Shown here piece after piece: positions 51,006-61,650 of a stretch of DNA of 64,000 bases. The notes under the pieces were generated by a model. That model did not search any database. It was not told the DNA's origin and saw only the letters and a list, made by a program, of their open reading frames with translations. A program made the translations under genes and the position numbers. The stretch lies in the NCBI GenBank assembly GCA_032988165.1, contig JANTQF010000148.1, forward strand, positions 1-64,000. The letters run 5' to 3'. The stretch comes from Emmonsiellopsis sp. PD_33. Taxonomy: Eukaryota; Ascomycota; Eurotiomycetes; Onygenales; Ajellomycetaceae. Each line of letters begins with the position of its first letter. Position 1 is the first letter of the stretch.

Positions 51006-51730
51006 AAATCAGACAGAAGATTGAGTAGCTACAGGAACTAGTAATGATACCAGAAAAACTCCTAGATGTATCAGATAATTTTAAGGTAGTACTACAACTA
51101 ATGTATCTATATAATACTGGACCTGCAGACACTATAGTAATACTAAACAAATAGTTTAGCACAGGAATGTGATATAATGATATGTAAGGCCTGCCTGACA
51201 AAGAATTGCATATAGCTATTAATGGACTCACTAGGTACACTCATAATTACTTAATTAAGTCTATACTAATCTTATTTATCAGCCTCAAGACTCTCAACAC
51301 AGCTCTCTGAAAAGATGCCACACTTGCCTACACTCATGCCATATAATGACTCATCAAACTGCTTAGTATTGAAGAAAAGGAAGTAAAGGAGATTCTTGTA
51401 GTTGCTAAGGGATATAGAACATCCTACTACAAGATGTACTGTATGGATGAAAACTATCTTAAGGAGGATCTGAGAGGATTTACCATAGAGGAGAAATAAC
51501 AATGCAAGCTAACATTATAGATATCCTCTAGTCTCCATACTTTATAATAACTTAGCTATAGAGTGTGGAGATCATCATAGAGATAGGGAGCAAGGTTTTC
51601 TTTTTCACTTGATGCATTATTTACTATTATATTATGCATTATAAAATCCTATGTTTCATTTGTTTGCTCTATAATTCTGCATGTAATTACTATAATGAGG
51701 GCATTGTGTGCCTTTCTGAAAGGGGCTACT

Positions 51731-51891
51731 TATTACACATGCATGCTCCATGCTATAGAATATTCATGGTACTTAGTCACCTACATAGCTTAATCAGACT
51801 CCATGATATAAATAGCTATAGATAGTCTAGAAATGTAGAGAAAACAACCTTATTCTACACAACATTTTAATCTCAAGTTATTTCAATTATA
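51731..51891 (+). repeat. Element C 3' LTR
   Basis: 161 bp, starts TATTACACATGCATGC and ends CAATTATA. It aligns end to end with the 5' LTR (35307-35467) without gaps. Its terminal TG and CA have become TA by transitions. It is followed by target duplication TATAT. Confidence 0.87.
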
Positions 51892-53138
51892 TATATCATC
51901 CATTAATCAGCAATAAATATAACTGCCTCTTTTCATTAGTAAGTTCAAGTTAGCCTTCTTCTTCTGGTAATATTAATAATAGTAAATTGCAGTATACATA
52001 CTGAAAACTCTAGCTTTAACACAATTTATTTTACTTTACTAGTAATATAGAACTTATATCATTCTCATCTATTAGCATCTATTTTTTTTATTATTATTTG
52101 AAAAGAATGTTCATCACATATCTGCATCAGATCAAACTAATTAAAGCCCAGATATCATATTTTATACTAATTATGAGTTATTAAAAGCTCACTTTCAATA
52201 AGTTAGTAAAGAAGGCTTAATTATACACAGTCTAAGTTATTTCATACATTAATCTTCTTTTTATTTACCTCTAGTATTAAATCATCTACCAGACATATTA
52301 CTACTGAACCCATTTCAAGATTATATATGATAATCTATTAGATATATTATCTTATTAAAATCCTCTTCTGTTGCTCTTACCTTTAAACATTCAGATTGAT
52401 AATGCTATCCTGATCCTCTAATTGACTATCCAGTAATATATAATAATTATTTTAATTAGAAGTTACTATACTGTTAAGTAATCTCTCATTTCTTTATAAC
52501 TTACATCATTTCTAGTTGTTCTTGTACTACCACATCATGGCATCCAGGCAATTTTTCCTGACCAGAAATAGGATATTTTGAAATATTCTAAAGTAACTCT
52601 CAAATACATACTTAAACATCAGCAGTAATTTCCCCTTACTTTACTCTTTTTATAAATTTAAATTAAGAAGCTCATACTTTACTATCCTCCTCTCCAATGA
52701 TGTATATATATCATGATATGCTACACTATCAACCTTTAAGAATGCCTTAACCTTGGGTACTATCTACTCATATAGTATGACCTGTGACATGTTCAAAAAA
52801 CTCACATATTGTAGATAAGAGGTTAAAGAGACACACAATTTATATATATAGTATGAAAAAAAAATAATAGGAATATGAAAATTAAATACAGTAACATACA
52901 AGTAGATTATGTTATTATAAACACATAATAATCATTTATTTATATATAAACTACATCATTTCCACTTTAAATATCATACAACATGAGAAGCACATTCCTC
53001 AGCTTAAGCCAGGCTGCCCTAAATAGAGTATAAAATATAATATAAGGTAATAACTGACATCATCATCCATCTCCCCATCACAATGATTAGAGAGATAGAT
53101 GACAACTTTTTTGAAATTAAGTACATTATAACAGGCTG
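51892..53138. other. AT-rich spacer between elements C and B
   Basis: About 1.25 kb of CpG-free sequence without a frame I can follow. GCACATTCCTCAGCTTAAGCC at about 52990-53010 matches one arm of the hairpin at 59296-59385. The right end holds the target site GGCTG of element B. Confidence 0.5.
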
Positions 53139-53392
53139 TGTAATGGGCGCGCTCCGATAAGCAGATCATGTGAGCTATACACTAGAATCAAAATTGTAAT
53201 TGCTAGAGAAAGGAAGGAAAAAGGAAAAGGAATCATGAGATTGTGTGATATAAATAGAAGGGAATTACACAAGGTCAGAGCAGGTAAACATTCATATGAA
53301 GGCCTGGTTGGAGGCATCCAATCAGGCAGTCAGAGATTGGGCAAAGTTTGGGTGAGCTACAGATATAGAGTATAAGGGTGTAGCCCTTCACA
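53139..53392 (-). repeat. Element B 3' LTR
   Basis: 254 bp. Plus-strand start TGTAATGGGCGCGCTCCG, end GTAGCCCTTCACA. It keeps CpG at 53148, 53150 and 53155, which the partner LTR shows as TG or CA. Confidence 0.92.
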
Positions 53393-53409
53393 TTATCCCC
53401 CCCTATTCA

Positions 53410-56400
53410 GATTTGGAGGGCAGGCAGGAGGGCTCAGAAAATCAGATGTGGGGCAGTGCAGGCAGAGTCTCATCAGGTGGGTGCAGCTCTTCATAATGGG
53501 CAAGCACAGTGGTGTCTTATAGGGTAGAGGTTGGCTCCCACAAAGGGGCTTCATATCTGAGCCACTTCACCAGGTACTGAAATCCTCATCCATAGTGGCA
53601 GCAGTTGAGGATGGCTTCAATCTTATATTCTACCTCATTATCTTCCCTGATGATGCCAGGTGGATGCCAGTTGGTAATCTCTTGCAAGGGGAATGGGTTG
53701 ATGGAGGCTTTGTGGAGCAGGTTTGTATGAAACATGTTGTGGATCCCAGGCAGTATGTCAAGGTAGTAGTTATGACTTCCCAGGACTTCAACAACAGTGT
53801 ACTTGGCATATCAATAGTCAAGTGTGCAAGACAGACAATCAGTCATGATGTTTCAGAGGTCTAACCAAACCTTATTACTCACTTCATGACATTCAGCAGG
53901 ATTTCAGTAGGTATTCACACAGTTCTGTTGGTCCTGCTGAGCACTGGCCATGAAGAATTCAGCCCACTTGCAGGCTTACTGGAGTTTCAAGATGATGGTG
54001 TCCATAATTTGGATTGAGCTACAGGGCAAAGTGGAAGGTTCAGGTAATTCAGTGAGATCAAGGACTTTAAGGTTATAATCATATGAGAGGAAAAATAGGC
54101 TAACATCAGTGCTGATAGTGTCACAGCCATTGATTGTGAGTTTAGCATGTAGGAGGAGTTCATTTCAGTCATCCTGGGCATATAAATAGAACTTTCAGAG
54201 GTAGTTCTTAGTTGTCTGGATCATACATTCAGTGCTGCTGTCAGTTTCAGGGTGATAGGCAGTCAAGAGGTGCTGCAAAATCTTAAGGAGCTGGCAGATT
54301 CAGCTCCAGATGGCTCCAATGAACTGGGTCTCACAGTCCAAGATAATTATATAGGGTAGACCATGAAGGTGATAAAATAGACTTTAGAGGAAGGCTTTAG
54401 CCACTGCAGGCATATCTATCTTCATACAGGGTTCAAGGATAACACCCTTACTGAGGTAGTCAATGATGATGAGGATATTCTTACAGCCATCACTCATGGG
54501 GAGGTCTACTATGAAATTGATGGCAACATCACACCAGATGCATTCAGGGATTGGGAGAGATTTGAGCAGACCTTAGTAGTAGTCCCACCAGGCAATAACA
54601 GATTGGCAGACATTGCAGTTCCAGATGAACTGTCAGATGCTCTGAGACATATTGGGCCAGTAGAAATCTCAGGATAAAATTCAGTAGAGTGCTTTGCAGC
54701 TCAGGTGGCTAGTCATCAGAGAATCATGAGTTTCTTGTATGATTCAGATGTGTAATGGTTCTGAATCAGGAACCCACTGCCTCCCCCAGAAGTGTAGTTG
54801 GGTGTCAGTATCTACAGAGCATTCAGCTATATTGATGCAGGCCTGGAGTTTGAGTGGGAAGCAGCAAGCTTTGTCTCATACAACCTGGGTCATCATCTGG
54901 AGGTGCTCATCAGAGGTGGTGGCAGCATCCCAGAGTTCCTAGAGCAGAAGTAGAGGCAATCTGGGGGAGCCTTCCATGGGGTCCACTCAGGTGGTTGTGG
55001 TCAGTATAGTGACAGGTGAGGTGCATATTGCTCTGTGCAGTGTTGCTTCAGAGTTCCTGAGGATCTATAGGTTTAACAACCTCTGTTTGCAGTTCACCCA
55101 GTAGGCATCAGAGTCTTTGAAAGGCATATCTTGTTCACATTGGGAGAGGATGTCAGCCATGGAGTTCTCTGTGCTGGGGTGATAGTGGATCATAAAATAG
55201 AAACAGCTGAGGAATTCAGCCCAGTGCATCTGGCATTCAGAGAGTTTATGAGTTGTGGTGAAGTATCAGAGGTTCTTATGATCTGTGATAATCTCAAAGT
55301 CTTTTACACTGCAGAGTTCAGAGTCCCATTCTTCTAGACATCAGATGATGGTGAGGAGTTCCTTATCATAGATCTCATAGTTGGCTTCAGTAGGGCTGAG
55401 CTTCTTGGACATAAATGCACAGAGTTGCAGGACACCTTCATCATCCCATTGCATAAGAGCATTACCTGTGATGTAATTAGAGGAGTCTGTTTCAACCACC
55501 ATTAGGCAGTCAGGATTGAATGCAATGAGCATTGAGGCAGAGATGAACATCTTCTTAAGGTGTATAAACACCTTGTCTGCTTCTTTAGACCACTGGAACT
55601 GTTGGTTTTTGCACATGAGGTCAGTTAGTAGTTAGATGATGTCAGAGAAGTCTCAAATGAAGTATTAGTAGAAATTTATGAATTCTAGGAAGTCTCACAC
55701 ATCTTTTATAATTATAGAGGCCTCCCATTTAAGAATAGCAGTGATCTTCTTAGGGTCCATACAGACTCCCTTCCCTGCCTCTATGATGAAGCTGAGGTAG
55801 GTCATCTCTTGGACTTTGAAGGTGGATTTATCAATATCAATTAGGAGACCATGTTCATGGAGATAGGTGAGGACTTTTCAGACATGCTCTTAATGCTATT
55901 TGCAGGATCCATCAGTGAAGATGAGGATGTCATCAAGGTAGGCAGAGGTGAATTCATCTAAATAGTCTTGTAGGGCCCAGTTGATGTACTTCTGGAAGGT
56001 GCTTGAGGTGTTCATGAGGCTAAAGGGGGTAACTGTCCATTCAAATAGATCATATCTCATGTGAAAGGCAGTTAGCCATTCATCTCCTTCTGCAATTCAG
56101 ATCTTATAAAATGCAGAGATGATGTCAAGCTTTATAAATCACTTAGCTCATCTGATTTGTTCAAGAGTCTCATTGATTAACAGTAGTAGATAACAGTCTT
56201 TTCTTATGAGTCAGTTAAGGCCATAGTAATCTATGCAGAATCAGAGGCCTCTATCAGGCTTCTTGGCAAAAAGAACAGGCACACCAGCAGGCAAATTGCT
56301 AACTCAGATGAAACCTTTGTCAAGAAGGTCATTAAGGGTCTTGCAGAGCACAAGCAGTTTATCACATGACATGTTGTATAGGAGTCTCCAGGGCAGCTGA

Positions 56401-57090
56401 GGATTTTTACTGTCTGTCTTTTTGAGTTCAATATAATGATTATATACACTACAGAACAGCAGGAGCTTCTCAGCAGCTTTATGATCAAAAACATCAAGGA
56501 ATTCATGATAGTGCAGGGGAAGGACTGTCACAGGGTCAGTCTTCAGCTTTTTAGAGAGTCAGGAGAGAGCTTTCTCTATGTCAGACATGCTGGTGGTGAA
56601 GATTTCAACAGGGAATCAGAACTTGAGCTTCCAATTATAATATCAGAGGAGTTTAAAGGTATTAGTGGAGATCTGGTAAAGGTCAGCAGTCTTGTGGACA
56701 TTCTTTTTGGACACACAGATGTCTCCAGGGAACACAACACACCAGTTATATACATCAATGAGGGCTTGATGTTCAGATAATCAAGATAGGCCTAACATGA
56801 AGTCATATGGGAGATTCTTGATTTCATATGTATAAGTATTCTCTCAGAGGAATCTGCCAACATCAACATCAAGCTTTACCATGTTTCATACAAAGTCACC
56901 AGTGTCATCACTGACACCTTCAATCTTTCAGGGGACAATCAGGATACATAGGAGATTATAATAGTTGATCATGCAAAGGTGAATTATTGTGTAGTAACAG
57001 CAGCCACTGTCTACCATAGCATTCATATTAAAAGAACAATTAACTATGGTAGGTACAAGAATTACTGAAACTATCATTTTCTTCTCAAAG
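53410..57090 (-). pseudogene. Element B pol remnant
   Basis: Minus-strand polyprotein with scattered stops. The protease MVDSG motif is at about 57003-57014. The RT active site YLDDILIFTDGS is at about 55908-55940 with both Asp codons kept. Upstream RT blocks include LDIISAFYKI and WTVTPFSLMNTSSTFQKYIN. Integrase core MSDGCKNILIIIDYLSKGVI is at about 54440-54500, and a C-terminal chromodomain (FQYLVKWLRYEAPLWEP) at about 53530-53580. The frame 55341-55616 is the longest clean piece and covers the RNase H side of RT. Confidence 0.78.
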
Positions 57091-58460
57091 GTCTTTCTAT
57101 CTAACTCTAGGAGCTTCCACTCACAATTTCATGTGGAAGCTAGTCTTTTCCCAAGTCTGATTTAGCATCTTCAAAGTCCTCCTCTTCCTCAGGCTTAGTC
57201 TGCACATTCACAGATCATACAGGCAGTTTCAGGGGAATATGGGTGCTGTAGCAGTTGGCAGCTCTGTGCCCAGATTTATCACAGTTGATGCAAATACCTT
57301 AGGTGCAGCAGTCAGTGACAGCAGCAGTAGTCATATTAGGGACACAGAAACCATTCATGTGAGCTGTCAGCTTCCAGTCCATGGTATTCAGATTATGGGG
57401 CTGAGTCACTCTGGGGAAGGCTGCTCTAGGGGTAGTAGGAACATTACCATAGATTTGGCCCTGAATGGTCTTAACCTTGAACAGGTTGTTCTCTATACCA
57501 CAGAGCTTCATGCAATATTCAAGATATGTGAGAGGTTCAATAGAGGTAACAGTCTGCTGCAGGAGCTCAAACTTGATGGCCTTCTTGAGCAGGGCTTTCT
57601 TGACAGTGTCATCCTATAACTGGCCACCAGCTTCTAGAATCTTCTGATTGAATCTTGGGAGAAAGGTGGCAAGTGGATCAGTCTTCTGGCAAACACTGTG
57701 CAGCCAGGTCAGGACCTTCTGAGCCACTGAAGGGTCAGAGAAAAGAATGTCAAGCTGATCAAGGATGACATCAGGGGTTATAGGAATGAGCTTGGCATTA
57801 ACCTTCATCTAAGGGTGGAATTAAGTGATAGCAGTGCCAGAGAGTCAGATGTAGATGTACCAGGCCTGGTCAGCAAGAGATCTGATTGCAAGGCCATTCA
57901 AAGTGATTTTAGCCTCCACACTGAGGTGCCAGGCAGGGTATTCAGAGACTTATTTGCCCATGAATTTCTTAAGGGTGGTAAGCCTCTCCTTTGAGCATTT
58001 TGGGAAGTCATCAAAAGGAGCAGTCAGGTAAGCAGGGGTCAGAGCAAGAACTAGAGTTAGTGCAGGTATGCAATTTTGTTTAGTGATGAGATCAATCTTG
58101 TTTGCAAGCTACTGAATGAAGTTTCAGAATTCAGTGTCAGGGCTCTGAGAAGGGATGCTGTCTTCACACAGAGGGTCCATGTTCATGATGGATTCAAAAG
58201 ATTGTTCAGATTTGGAGAGTTCAGAGAATTCAGAAAGTTCAGAGGATTCAGAAAATTCAGAGAAAAATCTCATGAGATATTAGTATGAACCATCAGGGCT
58301 TTAGGGCCTTTCACTGACATATCATCCAGCAGAGCTGAGCTGGGCAAGTTATATTTCAGATTTCAGAAGAGTTTACTATACACATGAATCACATTCAGAG
58401 GAATCTACTATACATGCAAGTCACATTTAGAAGGCAAATATAATGAGGATCTCTGAGAAG
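57090..58460 (-). pseudogene. Element B gag remnant with CCHC knuckle
   Basis: Minus-strand gag frame. The zinc knuckle CINCDKSGHRAANC is at 57251-57292. The coding stretch at 57614-57808 (KVNAKLIPITPDVILDQLDI) is uninterrupted and represents the capsid portion. Confidence 0.75.
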
Positions 58461-58483
58461 AGATCAAGCAAGTGATTACAAAA

Positions 58484-58737
58484 TGTAATGGGTGCACTCC
58501 AATAAGCAAATCATGCAAGCTATACACTAGAATCAAGATTGTAATCACTAGAGAAAGGAAGGAAAAAGGAAAAGGAATTGCAAGATCATGTGATATAAAT
58601 AGAAGGGAATTATGTGAGGTCAGAGCAGGTAAACATTCATATGAAGGCCCAGTCAGAGGTGTCTAATTGAGCAGTCAGAGATCAGGCAAAGTTTGGGCAA
58701 GCTACAGATATAGGGTATAAGGGCATAGCCCTTCACA
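58484..58737 (-). repeat. Element B 5' LTR
   Basis: 254 bp. Plus-strand start TGTAATGGGTGCACTCC, end CATAGCCCTTCACA. It differs from the 3' LTR by transitions in the positions I compared. Confidence 0.92.
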
Positions 58738-58742
58738 GGCTG

Positions 58743-59295
58743 ATAGCATTCAAAGTTTGAATCACATAGTAGGTAGTAATAATTTATATTTGATTTCATA
58801 TTAGTATATAAACTCCTCCATGTAGCAGTACTATTAGTGAATTTAGTATCAGAGTATTAAGATCTCATTGGCTTGACACAGGAGGTGAGGTAGTCAGATT
58901 ATATATATATATTTCTAAGGATGTACATCATAATATAGTAGTATAATACTACTATCATAATCAATATATTCAGCACCATTTAACTTTCCATGAGAAATTA
59001 TACTATCTTTAACAATGCAATCATGTAGTATCATCAAGTTTTAATGTATTTTAGTCTAATAATAGGATCCCATCTGTCTTGAATGATACTATAAACAAGA
59101 GATTTACTAAAGTATGTATATATATATTTTAGATCACACTAAAAGTATCATTCACCTTAGTGGTTAAGTGGCCCAGTGAGGGTCAAAATCATGTCACCTA
59201 ACTTTAAATGTTAGTTTAAATTAACATAATTTCATTAACCCTTTTTTTTTTATTAACCTACTATAAAGGCCAGTAAATCATCACAGTGTAATGTG
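58743..59295. other. AT-rich spacer right of element B
   Basis: About 550 bp of CpG-free, AT-rich sequence. No frame or repeat is recognised apart from simple TATATA runs. Confidence 0.4.
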
Positions 59296-59385
59296 GCTGT
59301 GACATAATGAGCACATTCCTTAGCTTAAGCTAGCCTAGCCTGGCCTACTAGTTTAAGCTGAGGAATATGCTCATTACATCATAGC
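59296..59385. repeat. 90-bp hairpin with 37-bp arms
   Basis: The left arm (59296-59332) and right arm (59349-59385) are inverted copies separated by a 16-bp loop. The arms contain TAATGAGCACATTCCTTAGC and its inverted partner. The mismatches that I see are transitions, as expected if each arm was mutated separately. It carries the palindrome AGCTTAAGCT at 59322. One arm-like copy lies at about 52990. It could be a foldback/MITE-like unit or a transposon end. Confidence 0.8.
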
Positions 59386-59429
59386 ATGGCAAGAGAAAAT
59401 GTGAGTATGACATAATATAACTCTAGCTT

Positions 59430-61650
59430 CTTTGAGATTAATATATTTGACTTCTCTATTAATCTGTCTGTCTCCTACTTCATTACTCCTCTCAATCACT
59501 TATTATTATTAATCATCTGAAATTATAGAATAACTATTTAAGTCACTTAGAACTCTCTTTTCATCTTTATTATTTTTATCTATATTACTCTCTTCATTCT
59601 TACCTATACTATTCTCTTTATTCTCAGTTAGATTCTGAATCACTAGCTCTCACTCTTTAATACTAGCTTTTAACTGAGATGTCTATTTATTTGCTGACCA
59701 AAGCCCATTTTCTAACCACATTTCACTATACAAAATATTATATTGGTCCCAATCAATATAATTATTGATATAGAATCTCTTGGTAGTGAAATTCATATGC
59801 ATATTACTCAGCTGTGTTGGAATAAGGTGAGCATCACACTATATAGTCTCCATGAGATAGAAATAACACTTGTATATATAGTAATCTAGATTATTATTAG
59901 ATGGATTGAGCTCTATATATATCTTCACTTCATATATGCCATGAACATCATGTAGCTTTCTGAAACACAGTCAGAGAATATCAATAAGTGCTCTAGTATA
60001 ACATGCATTTTTATTTTAATTGGAAATTCTTTCATACTTATTCACTTAAATATCAGAGTTAATTATAGTTACTATTAGTAAGAGCTAGCTAACTATCTGC
60101 CCTTTAAAAGATCTATCTACTGTCTTATTCTCATTACAAGCTTTTTCATCAGTTAACTAAACATAATCTTACTGCTATTAGCTAAGTGCTCCCTGCCATG
60201 CAGGCATGCATTAAATCTTCTCCTTAATAAGATAATCTGTGTTAGATGGATCTCACCCATCTCATTTCCATATTGTAACTGACCCATGCACCTATATATG
60301 ATAGTTAAGTATTAATTGTAAGGTGAGATGCTAGTTCTTCTTACTAGTAAGCTAAAGATATCTGTGTGCAATAAAAATTAGTAATGCATGCAGAAAAATC
60401 TCATATATATAACCCAGTCTCTTAGCTACCTCTCTAATTATTGTGATATGATGTGGCAGTAATCAGTGGAGATCTCCTCATAAAGAATGTCATAAGATAT
60501 TCTTTAAGTTAATAGCTCATGATGTAATAACTAACTTTATCTTAAATTAATCTTCAGCTGTAACTGTATTTAGACTAATGATATTAGCATAAAGTAATAT
60601 ATTCTCTAACTCTACTATATATATATGCCTCTAACTATGCTTGATCAGCTGCTGTTCATGACCAATATATTTATTAATATTATAATAATAGGTCTTTATA
60701 TGATATTTATAGTTAGTTTTACTATATTTAGTATTAAAGCCATTCAGAATTCCATATTTGTGAATGAACTCAATATAGTGGATAAGAATATAGAATTTTA
60801 TAAAGTTGAAGTAACTAATATTAGATGGGTTACATTTCTTAGAGAGTAAATAATAAAGATGAAATGCCTATTTAAGTATATCAATCTACTTTAGAATATT
60901 CTTTAAGTATCCTAGAGTTTTATCATCATGAGAGTAATACTGTGCATAGAATAGAAAGTTAATCACAGCTCAGATATATAGAAAAGTAGGTTGGCACTAA
61001 TAGAGTAGTAAAGGGGTAATGACTGAGATTAATTACTATGATAAGGCCTTGCACTGTAACTCAGATCACTATTTAAAGTAATTAAAGTTGATAAAATGCT
61101 AAAGATCTAAGTAGAAAGAAATATACTTAAATTAGTCATCAAGCTATTCTATTCTATTTACCTAGAATATTAGTAGGGTTACCTGATTCTTAGTTCATCA
61201 GGTAGATTTAATAAGGTTCTGGACCATTTTCTAAAGCTATTCAACTAGATATTAAACTATACCCTTAAGTAACTGATGAAGAATATTAATCATCATTGCT
61301 TTATGAATATTAATTCATGAGTAGCACCAGGCAAAGGAGTTAATATTATAAATAGTTATGATAGAATCAATGGATAAAGGATCATTCTCTTATTGCTGAA
61401 TCTGGCCCTGCATCTATCTATATATACATGTTGAGAAGACCTTTAAGAGGTCTTGACACTTAGTGAGGGAGACAAGACAGATTAAACAGTGCTAATTATT
61501 TTTTATACCTATAATTAAGACTTGCTCTTCATAATCAGCCATGAATCCAGCTACTATTAGGAAATAGTATCAAATATAATCATCAGCACATTCAACAAAC
61601 CTACTAGTAGTACTCAAGGTCTTAATAGTTATGGTATTATTAGTACCTAC
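59430..61650 (-). pseudogene. Plavaka-like transposase remnant
   Basis: On the minus strand a single protein reads through RIP-type stops. In order: YYFLIVAGFMADYEEQVLI (about 61.53-61.59 kb), NNQHCLICL-like Cys motif, SFAWCYSQINIHKAMMINIL and HQLLKGIV (about 61.25-61.33 kb), AQYYSHDDKTL (about 60.92-60.95 kb), and near 59.72-59.83 kb a HLIP block followed by FYINNYIDWDQYNIL. From memory this order (ADYEEQVLI, Cys pair, DILHQLLKG, HLIP, N-x-x-D) resembles the Plavaka group of fungal CACTA-related transposases. No intact frame remains. Confidence 0.5.

Larger units (their letters stand above)
43115..51499 (+). pseudogene. Element C extra frame (ORF3), about 936 codons, interrupted by element A
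   Basis: Two blocks: 43115-45436 (774 codons) and 51011-51499 (163 codons). They belong to one frame when element A and one copy of AAATC are set aside. Both lengths are exact multiples of three and the frame continues across the junction. Many in-frame TAG/TAA/TGA codons sit where Gln or Trp would be expected, consistent with RIP, and no frameshift was noticed. The stop at 51497 might itself be a mutated CAA, since the frame stays readable beyond it. The product is rich in Lys, Asn, Ile and Leu with long helix-like stretches (CEDIIKCIIKLYQLKQYEVE). I see no membrane anchor, RT, protease or known domain. Possible roles such as an env-like or accessory protein are guesses. Confidence 0.6.
35307..51891 (+). 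mobile_element. Element C: Ty3/gypsy LTR retrotransposon with an extra ORF, split by element A
   Basis: Bounded by two 161-bp LTRs (35307-35467 and 51731-51891) and a 5-bp target duplication TATAT (35302-35306 and 51892-51896). Total span is 16585 bp; without nested element A and its extra target duplication it is 11011 bp. Order on the plus strand: LTR, about 1.5 kb leader, gag, protease/RT/RNase H/integrase with a chromodomain-like end, an extra frame of about 936 codons, a purine tract (GAAAGGGGCTAC near 51718) and the LTR. The gene order RT-RNaseH-integrase marks it as Ty3/gypsy. All frames carry many stops. CpG is absent throughout, as after RIP. It is distinct from A and B in LTR sequence and length. 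Confidence 0.88.
53139..58737 (-). mobile_element. Element B: chromodomain Ty3/gypsy retrotransposon, sister copy of A
   Basis: Complete but mutated element of 5599 bp on the minus strand. LTRs of 254 bp lie at 53139-53392 and 58484-58737. The target duplication is GGCTG (53134-53138 and 58738-58742). The purine tract AATAGGGGGGGATAA adjoins the 3' LTR at about 53393-53407. Gag and pol order is as in element A, and long stretches align at the nucleotide level. It retains YLDD in the RT and three CpGs at 53148-53156, absent from the other three LTRs of the family. This suggests a somewhat milder mutation load than in A. Stops of RIP type still break all frames. Confidence 0.92.

Noticed and set aside
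43115..51499. Calling the extra frame of element C an env gene
   Set aside because: No signal peptide, membrane anchor or fusion-protein features seen, so the product is left unnamed.
54739..57647. Plus-strand frames inside element B
   Set aside because: Antisense to gag/pol, which lie on the minus strand; CpG loss and few stops on this strand make long chance frames.
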